The notes beneath the pieces are model-generated. The model was given only the letters and a program-made list of their open reading frames with translations, was not told where the DNA came from and did not search any database. This document shows, piece after piece, positions 6,791 to 12,853 of a stretch of DNA of 14,565 nucleotides. The stretch covers positions 1 to 14,565 of the forward strand of contig URTS01000039.1 in NCBI GenBank assembly GCA_900550685.1, written 5' to 3'. Positions within the stretch are counted from its first letter, which is position 1. Every line of letters begins with the position of its first letter. Source of the DNA: an uncultured Oscillibacter sp. GTDB lineage: Bacteria > Bacillota > Clostridia > Oscillospirales > Oscillospiraceae. Position numbers and translations under genes: made by a program.

Positions 6791-6818
6791 TTGAAATCTC
6801 CTCTCTGATGTTGCTTCA

Positions 6819-6928
6819 TGTCAATACACGCAGATTCTTACACAAGGCTTTTTGAAAAGTGTTGACTGTCAACTTGCATAATGAAACATTATCAGATTCC
6901 CGTGCATTTGTAAAATTCACGCTGTCAA
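6819..6928. promoter_or_regulatory. Divergent kdgT/lysR control region with a T-N11-A dyad
   Basis: The 293-bp AT-rich gap between kdgT and lysR contains a perfect dyad ATAATG-AAA-CATTAT (6878-6892), an exact T-N11-A LysR-type box. It overlaps a possible minus-strand -10 GATAAT (6893-6888). Three copies of TGTCAA occur at 6819-6824, 6867-6872 and 6923-6928; the middle one is part of the palindrome GTTGAC-T-GTCAAC (6861-6873). These are good candidates for binding by the divergent LysR regulator. I could not fix a convincing kdgT -35. Confidence 0.6.
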
Positions 6929-7008
6929 TCGTATCATCAAAAATTTGAATGGTACATTTTGCATCTTCTTAACACGTATATTTTCGCCCAATTTTAACAT
7001 ATTATTCC

Positions 7009-7037
7009 TTGATTTTGCAGAAAACAGCAACTATAAT
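7009..7037 (+). promoter_or_regulatory. Promoter of the lysR-type gene
   Basis: TTGATT (7009-7014) and TATAAT (7032-7037) with a 17-bp spacer, 46 bp before the lysR ATG. The -10 is perfect and the -35 matches 4 of 6. Confidence 0.75.
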
Positions 7038-7083
7038 AAAAAAATATTTTTTTGATTCACGCACTGCAAAGGGGGAAGCATCC

Positions 7084-8007
7084 ATGCTGGATTTCAGACG
7101 GCTGCAATATCTGTATGCAGTCTACCGCTACAGAAATTTCACGCGGGCCAGTGAGGAACTCTTTGTTTCCCAGTCCACCATCTCCACGGCGATCAAGTCT
7201 CTGGAAGAGGATCTTGGCGTCAGGCTCATCGTCCGGACTCCCAAGGAAGTCATTTTTACATACGAAGGGGAGCAGTTTCTTCTCTGCGTCCGAAAAATTT
7301 TGCAGGACTGTCAGGAGGCGGAAACCCGGATGGCGGATCTGTCGGAGACAAAGAATCAGGTTCTGCACCTGGGGGTCTCCCCCACTGTGGGACTGAAGCT
7401 GCAAATATTCCTTCACTCTCCGGAATTTGCCCAAAAGTGGCCAAAGGCCACCATCTATCTGGATGAAGGTTCCATGAACAACCACATTGAAAAGCTGCGG
7501 CAAGGGGCTTTGGATCTGTGCTATAATGCGCTGCCCGCCCCGGATCCCACCTCCCAGCTGAAGCTGATCCCCACCTCTACCGCGGAGATCTACGCGACAA
7601 TGTTGCCCAGCCATCCTCTGGCCGTCTTTGAAAAAATTGACCTTCACCAGCTCAGCGACACGGACATAATCCTGTTGGATGCTAAATCCTGCATTCAAGG
7701 GCAGATCATGGAGGAATTTCAACGGCTCGGCATTCTGCCTCGGATCCGATCCACTCACGAGCAGATATTCTGTATGCTAAACATGGTGAAACTGGGCAAT
7801 TTTGTAGGCTTCCTCAATGCATCGGATCCCATCATGCGCCAGTACCTGACGGATATCGGTCTTATCATCCGGCCTCTGGATCCGCCAGTGACTTTTGCCA
7901 CCGGCTTCATCGTCAACACCAGCCGCCACCTGCCGAAGCTGGCGGAGGAGCTGATCCGCTTCACCCGCCGCCTGGAAGCAGAGGAGGCCGCCCCAAAGGC
8001 CCAATAA
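7084..8007 (+). CDS. LysR-type transcriptional regulator
   Basis: A DNA-binding regulator, probably of the divergent kdgT-dehydrogenase operon. The 307-residue protein has the N-terminal winged helix-turn-helix at residues 1-60 (LQYLYAVYRYRNFTRASEEL, then VSQSTISTAIKSLEEDLGVR). A linker helix follows, then a periplasmic-binding-like effector domain starting LHLGVSPTVG near residue 100. The family start MLDFRRLQYL at 7084 is preceded by AAAGGGGGAAG; an upstream in-frame ATG at 7009 overlaps the -35 and is rejected. The effector is unknown; a substrate or intermediate of the neighbouring operon is the natural guess. A strong hairpin terminator follows the stop. Confidence 0.93.
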   Translation: MLDFRRLQYLYAVYRYRNFTRASEELFVSQSTISTAIKSLEEDLGVRLIVRTPKEVIFTYEGEQFLLCVRKILQDCQEAETRMADLSETKNQVLHLGVSPTVGLKLQIFLHSPEFAQKWPKATIYLDEGSMNNHIEKLRQGALDLCYNALPAPDPTSQLKLIPTSTAEIYATMLPSHPLAVFEKIDLHQLSDTDIILLDAKSCIQGQIMEEFQRLGILPRIRSTHEQIFCMLNMVKLGNFVGFLNASDPIMRQYLTDIGLIIRPLDPPVTFATGFIVNTSRHLPKLAEELIRFTRRLEAEEAAPKAQ

Positions 8008-8010
8008 GCA

Positions 8011-8049
8011 AAAATCAAGCGGACAGCTAGGCTGTCCGCTTGTTTTTTT
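8011..8049. terminator. Bidirectional terminator between lysR and the DUF951 unit
   Basis: CAAGCGGACAGC (8016-8027) and GCTGTCCGCTTG (8031-8042) form a perfect 12-bp stem with a TAG loop. Seven T follow on the plus strand (8043-8049). On the minus strand the stem is followed by ATTTTT, so it can also end the convergent DUF951 transcript. Confidence 0.93.
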
Positions 8050-8062
8050 ACGCCTATGAAAT

Positions 8063-8158
8063 TCAGGTCAGCAGGGCGCTGAGGCCGGTGGCCGCCAGGC
8101 CGAAGATCAGCACGCCTACCAGAATCAGCGCGATGACGCGGGTCCGTTTCGGGGTCAT
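8063..8158 (-). CDS. 31-residue single-span membrane peptide
   Basis: A small ORF of 31 codons whose ATG overlaps the stop of the DUF951 gene as ATGA, so it should be translated by coupling. It begins MTPKRTRVIALILVGVLIFG: a basic N-terminus followed by one strongly hydrophobic helix through to the C-terminus, which predicts a single membrane span with the N-terminus inside. It resembles tiny conserved Firmicutes membrane proteins such as those called DUF4044, but I cannot confirm membership. It ends just before the bidirectional terminator. Hydrophobic content, position and the ATGA junction argue for a real gene; function is unknown. Confidence 0.75.
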   Translation of the reverse strand: MTPKRTRVIALILVGVLIFGLAATGLSALLT

Positions 8159-8364
8159 TTCTGGGTTCCTCCTTCCGCGCCCGCTGCGTGGGGCATGATT
8201 TTTTTGATGCTCTTTTCCACCTTGGACCGGGGCAGCATCAGCTCATGGCCGCAGCCCAGGCATTTCAGCTTGATATCCATGCCCACCCGGGTGATCTCCC
8301 ACTGTTTGGAACCGCAGGGGTGGGTCTTTTTCAGTTCAACGATGTCTTTTAAATGCAGGTCCAT
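8155..8364 (-). CDS. DUF951 family protein
   Basis: A 69-residue soluble protein that begins MDLHLKDIVELKKTHPCGSK, the hallmark of DUF951 (YyzM-like) proteins. Cysteines occur at 17, 35 and 38 (HPCGS, CLGCGH), suggesting a small metal-binding or zinc-ribbon fold. A basic segment PRSKVEKSIKKIM (45-57) completes the core. The ATG at 8364 follows a perfect AGGAGG; the upstream in-frame ATG at 8436 would reach into the divergent S1 gene and is rejected. The cellular role of the family is not established to my knowledge. It is co-transcribed with a downstream 31-residue membrane peptide. Confidence 0.9.
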   Translation of the reverse strand: MDLHLKDIVELKKTHPCGSKQWEITRVGMDIKLKCLGCGHELMLPRSKVEKSIKKIMPHAAGAEGGTQK

Positions 8365-8434
8365 AAATTTCCTCCTGTCACCCATGGCGGCGGGGCGCAT
8401 AGGGTAATATATCAAAGTGTAAAGGATGATGGTC

Positions 8435-9367
8435 ATGCCGGAAAACAGAGCCTACCCCCCGGAAGGACTGACCCCCGCTGGGTCTTATACCCTGGCAGAG
8501 CTGCGGTCAGCCATGGAGAGCCGCACCGTTCTGGAAGGCACCGTTCAGCGGTGCGATGCGGACTTGAATCTGTACTTACAGCTGGGCAGCGTATCCGCCC
8601 GGATCCCCAAGGAGGAGGTCACCGCCCCATGGATCAGCGGAGCCGACCGGGATATCGCTGTTTTATCAAGGGTTGGCAAGGCAGTGTGCTTCACAGTAGA
8701 TGCTGTCACCGCCGACGCCAAGGGCGCGCCCCATGCGGTGCTTTCCCGCCGGAAGGCCCAGGAGGCCGCCATGGAGGAAATGCTCCGGGAGTTGAAGCCC
8801 GGCTCCGTGGTGGCAGGCCGGGTGGTACGGACGGAGCCCTTCGGGGCCTTTGTGGACATTGGCCGGGGCATCGTGGCCCTGCTGCCCACGGAGTACATCT
8901 CCGCCGCCCGCATCCGCCATCCAAACCAGCGGTTCCGGGTGGGGCAGAAAATTCTGGCAGCGGTGAAAAACTTCGACCGGAATGCCAAACGCATCACCCT
9001 GACCCACAAGGAGCTGCTGGGCACCTGGCTGGAAAATGCCAGCCGCTTTTCTGTTGGGGACACGGTGCGGGGCACCGTCCGGGGCGTGATGGACTACGGC
9101 TGCTTTGTGGAGCTGGCTCCCAACCTCTCCGGCCTGACGGACCGGCGGGAGGACCTCCGGGAAGGGGACGCGGTATCCGTCACCCTCCGCTCCATCCGCC
9201 CGGAGCGGATGAAGATCAAATTGCAGGTCATCGAAGTCCTGCCGGAAACGGCGGAGCCGAAGCCCCCCGTCTATCAAATCACCGACGGCGTTCTGGACCG
9301 CTGGGTCTACTCCCCCGCCAATTACGAGGGCACACCGGTAGTCACGGACTTCACTGCGGCCCCTTGA
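8435..9367 (+). CDS. Protein with three S1 RNA-binding domains (RpsA-like)
   Basis: A roughly 310-residue cytoplasmic RNA-binding protein built of three S1 (OB-fold) repeats, at about residues 35-108, 125-195 and 208-268 counted from 8426. The second is canonical (LKPGSVVAGRVVRTEPFGAF followed by VDIGRGIVALLP). The third is FSVGDTVRGTVRGVMDYGCF. The first is divergent. The layout matches short Firmicutes S1-like proteins rather than six-domain E. coli S1, so a role in mRNA or ribosome interaction is likely but not proven. Three in-frame ATGs lie at 8426, 8429 and 8435; AAAGG ends immediately before the first, so 8435 has the most normal spacing. It diverges from DUF951 by about 60 bp and its 3' end overlaps rarA by 17 bp. 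Confidence 0.9.
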   Translation: MPENRAYPPEGLTPAGSYTLAELRSAMESRTVLEGTVQRCDADLNLYLQLGSVSARIPKEEVTAPWISGADRDIAVLSRVGKAVCFTVDAVTADAKGAPHAVLSRRKAQEAAMEEMLRELKPGSVVAGRVVRTEPFGAFVDIGRGIVALLPTEYISAARIRHPNQRFRVGQKILAAVKNFDRNAKRITLTHKELLGTWLENASRFSVGDTVRGTVRGVMDYGCFVELAPNLSGLTDRREDLREGDAVSVTLRSIRPERMKIKLQVIEVLPETAEPKPPVYQITDGVLDRWVYSPANYEGTPVVTDFTAAP

Positions 9368-10616
9368 TCTTTTCCCAATAACTCTTGGCGGCTTGCTCCG
9401 TTTTATTGTCGCCGTAATCGTAGTAGTGGGCATTTTTGATGGCGTCCGGCAGGTACTGCTGCCGGACCCAGTGGTGGCCGTAATTATGGGGGTACTTGTA
9501 CCCCTGCTCCCGCTCCATTCCGGCGGAGTCGGCGTGGACGTTCTGCAATTCCCGGGGCACATCGCCGCTGCGGCCCGCCTTCACATCCGACCAGGCGGCC
9601 ATGATCCCAGCGGAGACGCTGTTGGATTTCGGCGCTGTGGCAATCAGCACGGCGGCCTGGGCCAGGGGCAGCTGCGCCTCCGGCAGTCCCAGCTGCATGG
9701 CAGCGTCCACGCAGGACTTTACAATGGTGATGGCCTGGGGATAGGCAAGGCCCACATCCTCGCTGGCGGCACACAGCAGGCGGCGGCAGGGGGTGATGAG
9801 ATCCCCCGCCTCCAGAAAGCGGGCCAGGTAGTGGAGGGCCGCGTCGGGATCGCTGCCCCGGAGTGACTTGTGGAGGGCAGAGGCGGCATCATACATGGCG
9901 TCGCCGCCCCGGTCATACCGCATGGCGCTGCGCTGGGCCAGGGCCTTGGCATCCTCCTCCGTCAGCAGCAGGCCGCCGTCCTTGGGGACCGCCGCCTCGC
10001 AGAGCAGCTCCACGGCGTTGATGGACTTGCGCACATCGCCGCCGCAGCCCTGGGCCACCAAGTCCGGCACACCGGCCTCCCAGGTGAGGGGCAGGGGCGT
10101 CCGGGACTTCATGATCTCCAACGCCCGCAGTACCGCCGGACGGATCTCCGCCGCCGGAACGGCCTTGAATTCAAACACACTGCTGCGGGACAGCAGGGCG
10201 TTGTACACGTAGAAAAACGGATTCTCCGTGGTGGAGGCGATCAGGGTCAAAGACCCGTTCTCCATAAATTCCAGCAGGCTCTGCTGCTGCTTCTTGTTGA
10301 AATACTGGATCTCATCCAGATACAGCAGAATGCCGCCGGGGGCCAGAAGTGTCCCCACATCCGCAATGATATCCTTCACGTCCTGTAAGGACGCCGTGGT
10401 AGCATTCAGGCGGTACAGGGTCTTATGGGTCTTTTCCGCGATGATGTTGGCCACGGTGGTCTTGCCGGTGCCGGAGGGACCGTAGAACACCATGTTGGCG
10501 TCGGTCCCGGCGTCGATCAGGCGGCGCAGCACCCCGCCGGGGGCCAGAAGATGGCGCTGGCCCACCACCTCATCCAGTGTTTTGGGGCGGATCTCATCCG
10601 CCAGAGGGCGATGCAT
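9351..10616 (-). CDS. rarA: Replication-associated recombination protein A (AAA+ ATPase)
   Basis: RarA/MgsA acts at stalled replication forks and single-strand gaps. The 421-residue protein begins with the family start RPLADEIRPKTLDEVVGQRHLL. It has Walker A GPSGTGKTT (46-54), Walker B LLYLDEIQYF (97-106), sensor 1 ASTTENP (127-133) and the arginine-finger segment LLSRSSVFEF (141-150). The C-terminal MgsA domain includes DPDAALHYLARFLEAGD and ends HYYDYGDNKTEQAA near the C-terminus. The start at 10616 follows GGAAGGAGGGA; the in-frame ATG at 10730 lies upstream of the apparent promoter. It diverges from nth, another DNA-maintenance gene, across a repeat-bearing region. Confidence 0.96.
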   Translation of the reverse strand: MHRPLADEIRPKTLDEVVGQRHLLAPGGVLRRLIDAGTDANMVFYGPSGTGKTTVANIIAEKTHKTLYRLNATTASLQDVKDIIADVGTLLAPGGILLYLDEIQYFNKKQQQSLLEFMENGSLTLIASTTENPFFYVYNALLSRSSVFEFKAVPAAEIRPAVLRALEIMKSRTPLPLTWEAGVPDLVAQGCGGDVRKSINAVELLCEAAVPKDGGLLLTEEDAKALAQRSAMRYDRGGDAMYDAASALHKSLRGSDPDAALHYLARFLEAGDLITPCRRLLCAASEDVGLAYPQAITIVKSCVDAAMQLGLPEAQLPLAQAAVLIATAPKSNSVSAGIMAAWSDVKAGRSGDVPRELQNVHADSAGMEREQGYKYPHNYGHHWVRQQYLPDAIKNAHYYDYGDNKTEQAAKSYWEKIKGPQ

Positions 10617-10649
10617 AGCGTCCCTCCTTCCGGAAAATTCTGAAAAGAT

Positions 10650-10655
10650 ATTATA
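10650..10655 (-). promoter_or_regulatory. -10 box of rarA
   Basis: A perfect TATAAT on the minus strand, 33 bp upstream of the rarA ATG. No clear -35 is visible at 16-18 bp, although a copy of the ATACCAT 7-mer (10684-10678) lies just upstream of where it would be, which is compatible with regulator-dependent transcription. Confidence 0.6.
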
Positions 10656-10677
10656 GCACAGCTGTTCGGAAAAAGCT

Positions 10678-10750
10678 ATGGTATTTTCTCTGGTGTTTCC
10701 GCAGAATTTGTGATAAAATAGCAATACCATCCATTAATGGTATCACAAAT
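10678..10750. promoter_or_regulatory. rarA/nth divergent control region: repeated 7-mer and long dyad
   Basis: ATGGTAT occurs at 10678-10684 and 10737-10743 and its complement ATACCAT at 10724-10730; the last two form a 7-bp inverted repeat around six bases. A second perfect 10-bp dyad, ATTTGTGATA (10706-10715) and TATCACAAAT (10741-10750), encloses it. An extended -10 for nth, TGATAAAAT (10711-10719), lies in the left arm. The arrangement looks like an operator covering both promoters. The binding protein is unknown. Confidence 0.55.
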
Positions 10751-10764
10751 CAAGGAGGTGCGCC

Positions 10765-11403
10765 ATGCGGTACAAGGCGTCCACCCTGCGGATCATTGAA
10801 AAGCTGAAGGAGCTGTACCCGGAGGGGTTGTGCTCCCTGCAATATCAGAAGGATTACGAGCTGTTGTTCGCCGTGCGGCTGTCCGCCCAGTGCACCGACG
10901 CCCGGGTGAATCTGGTGACCCCGGCGCTCTTCGCCCGGTTCCCCACACTGGAAGCCTTCGCGGAGGCGGACCCCAAGGAGGTGGGCGAGTACATCCATTC
11001 CTGCGGGTTCTACAACGGGAAATCAAAGGACCTGGTGGCCTGCGCCCAGCAGATCCTGGAGCGGTTCGGCGGCAAGGTGCCGGACAATATGGAGGATCTC
11101 ACCTCCCTGCCCGGCGTGGGCCGGAAAACCGCCAATCTGATTTTAGGGGATGTCTACGGCCAGCCCTCCTACGTCTGCGACACCCACTGCATCCGCATCA
11201 CCGGGCGGCTGGGCATCACCGATGGGTCCAAGGACCCGGTCAAGGTGGAGCAGCAGCTGCGGAAAGCCATTCCCCCGGCGGAGTCCGGAGCCTTCTGCCA
11301 CCGGATGGTGCTCTTTGGCCGGGATGTATGCACCGCCCGGTCCCCCAAATGTGAAGGCTGCCCCCTGAAAGAGGACTGCGCCGCAGGGAAAAAGCTGAAA
11401 TAA
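10765..11403 (+). CDS. nth: Endonuclease III
   Basis: Bifunctional DNA glycosylase/AP lyase that removes oxidised pyrimidines in base excision repair. The 212-residue protein is full length. It carries the helix-hairpin-helix LPGVGRKTANLIL with catalytic Lys121, the catalytic Asp139 in VCDTHCIRI (VDTH in most relatives), and the C-terminal [4Fe-4S] ligands Cys189, 196, 199 and 205 (C-x6-C-x2-C-x5-C). These numbers track E. coli Nth almost exactly. The ATG at 10765 follows AAGGAGG. It is divergent from rarA and ends in its own terminator, so it is probably monocistronic. Confidence 0.97.
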   Translation: MRYKASTLRIIEKLKELYPEGLCSLQYQKDYELLFAVRLSAQCTDARVNLVTPALFARFPTLEAFAEADPKEVGEYIHSCGFYNGKSKDLVACAQQILERFGGKVPDNMEDLTSLPGVGRKTANLILGDVYGQPSYVCDTHCIRITGRLGITDGSKDPVKVEQQLRKAIPPAESGAFCHRMVLFGRDVCTARSPKCEGCPLKEDCAAGKKLK

Positions 11404-11412
11404 CACATCAAA

Positions 11413-11444
11413 TGTGTCTGGGATCTCCCAGGCACATTTTTTAT
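11413..11444 (+). terminator. Terminator of nth
   Basis: TGTGTCTGGGA (11413-11423) pairs with TCCCAGGCACA (11426-11436) with one T-G wobble, followed by TTTTTTAT. It starts nine bases after the nth stop codon. Confidence 0.9.
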
Positions 11445-11493
11445 AGGCCGCTCATATACTGGTCTGAGACTGAGATCATGGGAGGACATTGCC

Positions 11494-11751
11494 ATGGATG
11501 AAAATACCAAGCGGATGATGGAACAGCTGAAGGGCAACCCCGCCGCCCTGCGGCAGCTGATGCAGTCCCGGGACGGCCAGACCCTCATGCAGGCCCTGAC
11601 CCGGCCAGACAACGGCGCGGGGCTCCAGCGGGCGGTGCAGGCCGCCATGCAGGGCAACACCAACGTGATGGCGGAACTGGTAAACCGGGTGGCCCAAAGC
11701 CCGGAGGGCGCGGCCCTGCTGGAACGCATCAGTCAGAACGTAAGCAGGTAA
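11494..11751 (+). CDS. Small helical protein, function unknown (first of three)
   Basis: An 85-residue soluble protein, rich in Gln, Met, Ala and Arg, with predicted helices throughout and no membrane span. It contains three similar short units: NPAALRQLMQSRDGQTLMQA near 15-34, a middle unit around NGAGLQRAVQAAMQGNT, and SPEGAALLERI near 69-79. The N/S-P-x-x-L-x-x-L spacing recalls STI1-type helical repeats; that is an analogy only. GGGAGG precedes the ATG. It opens a tight operon with two proline-rich proteins (20-bp gap, then 8-bp overlap). I do not recognise a named family. Confidence 0.8.
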   Translation: MDENTKRMMEQLKGNPAALRQLMQSRDGQTLMQALTRPDNGAGLQRAVQAAMQGNTNVMAELVNRVAQSPEGAALLERISQNVSR

Positions 11752-11771
11752 CAGGAAAGGAGGTCCGGCTC

Positions 11772-12347
11772 ATGGCGGAGTTTGACGACAAGCTGAACAG
11801 TCTCCTCTCCAATCCGGAGGCCATGGACCAGATCATGAAGATGGCCCAGTCCCTGATGGGCGGCGGGCAGACACCGGAGGGCACCGCGCCTTCCGCTCCC
11901 GGCGGGCCAGCGCCGCAGAGCGGACCGCCGCCGGCGGGAACATGGAATACGCCCCAGAACGGCGTTTTCCCGCCTTCTCAAAGCGGTCCGGCCAATGCTG
12001 GACCACCGCCTGGGCAGGGCTGGACGCCGCCTGGCAGCCCTTCCGCCGGAGGCTGGGGAACACCGCCCCCGTCCCCCTCGGGCGGCCAGCCGGGGTTCGG
12101 CGCCCCCGGACCGGACCTCAGCTTTCTCTCCGGGTTGGGAAGCATCGATCCGAAAACCATCGCTTCCCTCCTGCCGGTCCTCCGGGAGCTGGGCGAAGCC
12201 CAGAACAGCAATGCCCGCCAGCTGCTCTTCGCCCTGCGGCCCTATCTGAAGCCGGAACGGCAGGACAAGGTGGAGCGGGCATTGCAGCTGGCCCGGCTGT
12301 TCCGGGTGGGGAAAAAGTTCCTGCTGAAGGGGGACGGCCATGTATAA
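11772..12347 (+). CDS. Proline-rich linker protein with helical ends, function unknown
   Basis: A 191-residue protein in three parts. The N-terminal helix (1-30) is MAEFDDKLNSLLSNPEAMDQ and IMKMAQSLM, using the same NPEAMDQIMKM-like pattern as the preceding protein. A low-complexity Pro/Gly/Ser linker (about 31-115) has several PPP and GPPPG runs. A conserved-looking C-terminal helical domain follows (116-190: IDPKTIASLLPVLRELGEAQ, then LLFALRPYLKPERQDKVERA, then LARLFRVGKKFL). No signal peptide or membrane span is visible. AAAGGAGG precedes the ATG. I recall similar uncharacterised proteins in Clostridia but cannot name a family. The ATGTATAA overlap with the next gene implies translational coupling. 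Confidence 0.82.
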   Translation: MAEFDDKLNSLLSNPEAMDQIMKMAQSLMGGGQTPEGTAPSAPGGPAPQSGPPPAGTWNTPQNGVFPPSQSGPANAGPPPGQGWTPPGSPSAGGWGTPPPSPSGGQPGFGAPGPDLSFLSGLGSIDPKTIASLLPVLRELGEAQNSNARQLLFALRPYLKPERQDKVERALQLARLFRVGKKFLLKGDGHV

Positions 12348-12675
12348 CCGCTATATCCGCACAGACGACGGCACCTACACCAAGGTGGCGGAGGAGGAAA
12401 CGCCCCATGGGCAGGCCCGGCAAGAGCCGTCAGAAGGACCGCCGCCGGGAAACGGTCCCCCTCCCCCGCCGCCCGGCGGCTCCGGCAGCGGACCTCCGCC
12501 CCCCTTCGGCGGCACGGAGGGCATTGCCGGGTATCTGCGGCGGGTGCTGGACCAGCTGCATCTGGACCGCATCGACACCGGGGACCTCCTGCTGCTGGGC
12601 CTGCTGTATTTCCTGTTTCGGGAGAAGGCGGACGAGGAGCTGCTGATTGCCCTGGGACTGCTGCTGATTCTATGA
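12340..12675 (+). CDS. Short polyproline protein with hydrophobic C-terminus, function unknown
   Basis: A 111-residue protein starting MYNRYIRTDDGTYTKVAEEE, followed by a Pro/Gly linker (about 30-60) that includes a run of six prolines and several PPP/PPPP motifs. Then comes a helix EGIAGYLRRVLDQLHLD and a leucine-rich C-terminus IDTGDLLLLGLLYFLFREKA with a final LLIALGLLLIL. The tail could be two short membrane-associated helices or a buried helical hairpin. The polyproline runs would need elongation factor P for translation. It overlaps the preceding gene by 8 bp and its stop lies inside a terminator stem. Clostridial proteins with a MYNRY-like start and this kind of tail are familiar to me, but without a known function. 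Confidence 0.83.
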   Translation: MYNRYIRTDDGTYTKVAEEETPHGQARQEPSEGPPPGNGPPPPPPGGSGSGPPPPFGGTEGIAGYLRRVLDQLHLDRIDTGDLLLLGLLYFLFREKADEELLIALGLLLIL

Positions 12676-12704
12676 CCAGCCGGAGGGTCCGGCTGGTCTT
12701 TTAT
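12674..12704 (+). terminator. Terminator of the three-gene polyproline operon
   Basis: GACCAGCCGG (12674-12683) and CCGGCTGGTC (12689-12698) form a perfect 10-bp stem with a five-base loop, followed by TTTTAT. The stem begins within the stop codon of the last gene. Confidence 0.9.
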
Positions 12705-12750
12705 CATCTATTTTATCGATCATCGTTTCTGTATGTGCGGTTTGGTGCGT

Positions 12751-12779
12751 TTGCTTTTCAATAGAATCACGGTTATACT
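12751..12779 (+). promoter_or_regulatory. Promoter of the YedE-TusA operon
   Basis: TTGCTT (12751-12756) and TATACT (12774-12779) with a 17-bp spacer, 75 bp before the ATG. The -10 matches 5 of 6; the -35 keeps only the TTG core. Confidence 0.55.
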
Positions 12780-12788
12780 GAAATCGTA

Positions 12789-12821
12789 CCGCTCCCCTCC
12801 GCCTGCGGGCCGCTGGAGCGG
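12789..12821 (+). other. Leader hairpin upstream of the YedE-type gene
   Basis: CCGCTCC (12789-12795) pairs with GGAGCGG (12815-12821), enclosing a smaller hairpin CCGC-CT-GCGG (12799-12808). It lies in the untranslated leader between the predicted promoter and the ribosome binding site AAAGGAGAGG. There is no T run, so it is not an intrinsic terminator. A regulatory role is possible but unsupported. Confidence 0.4.
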
Positions 12822-12853
12822 GACAAGCTGTGTAAAAGGAGAGGTAAGCTTCT

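Noticed and set aside
6861..6928. TTGACA hexamers on the minus strand as -35 boxes for kdgT
   Set aside because: No acceptable -10 lies 16-18 bp downstream of any copy, so they are kept only as possible regulator sites.
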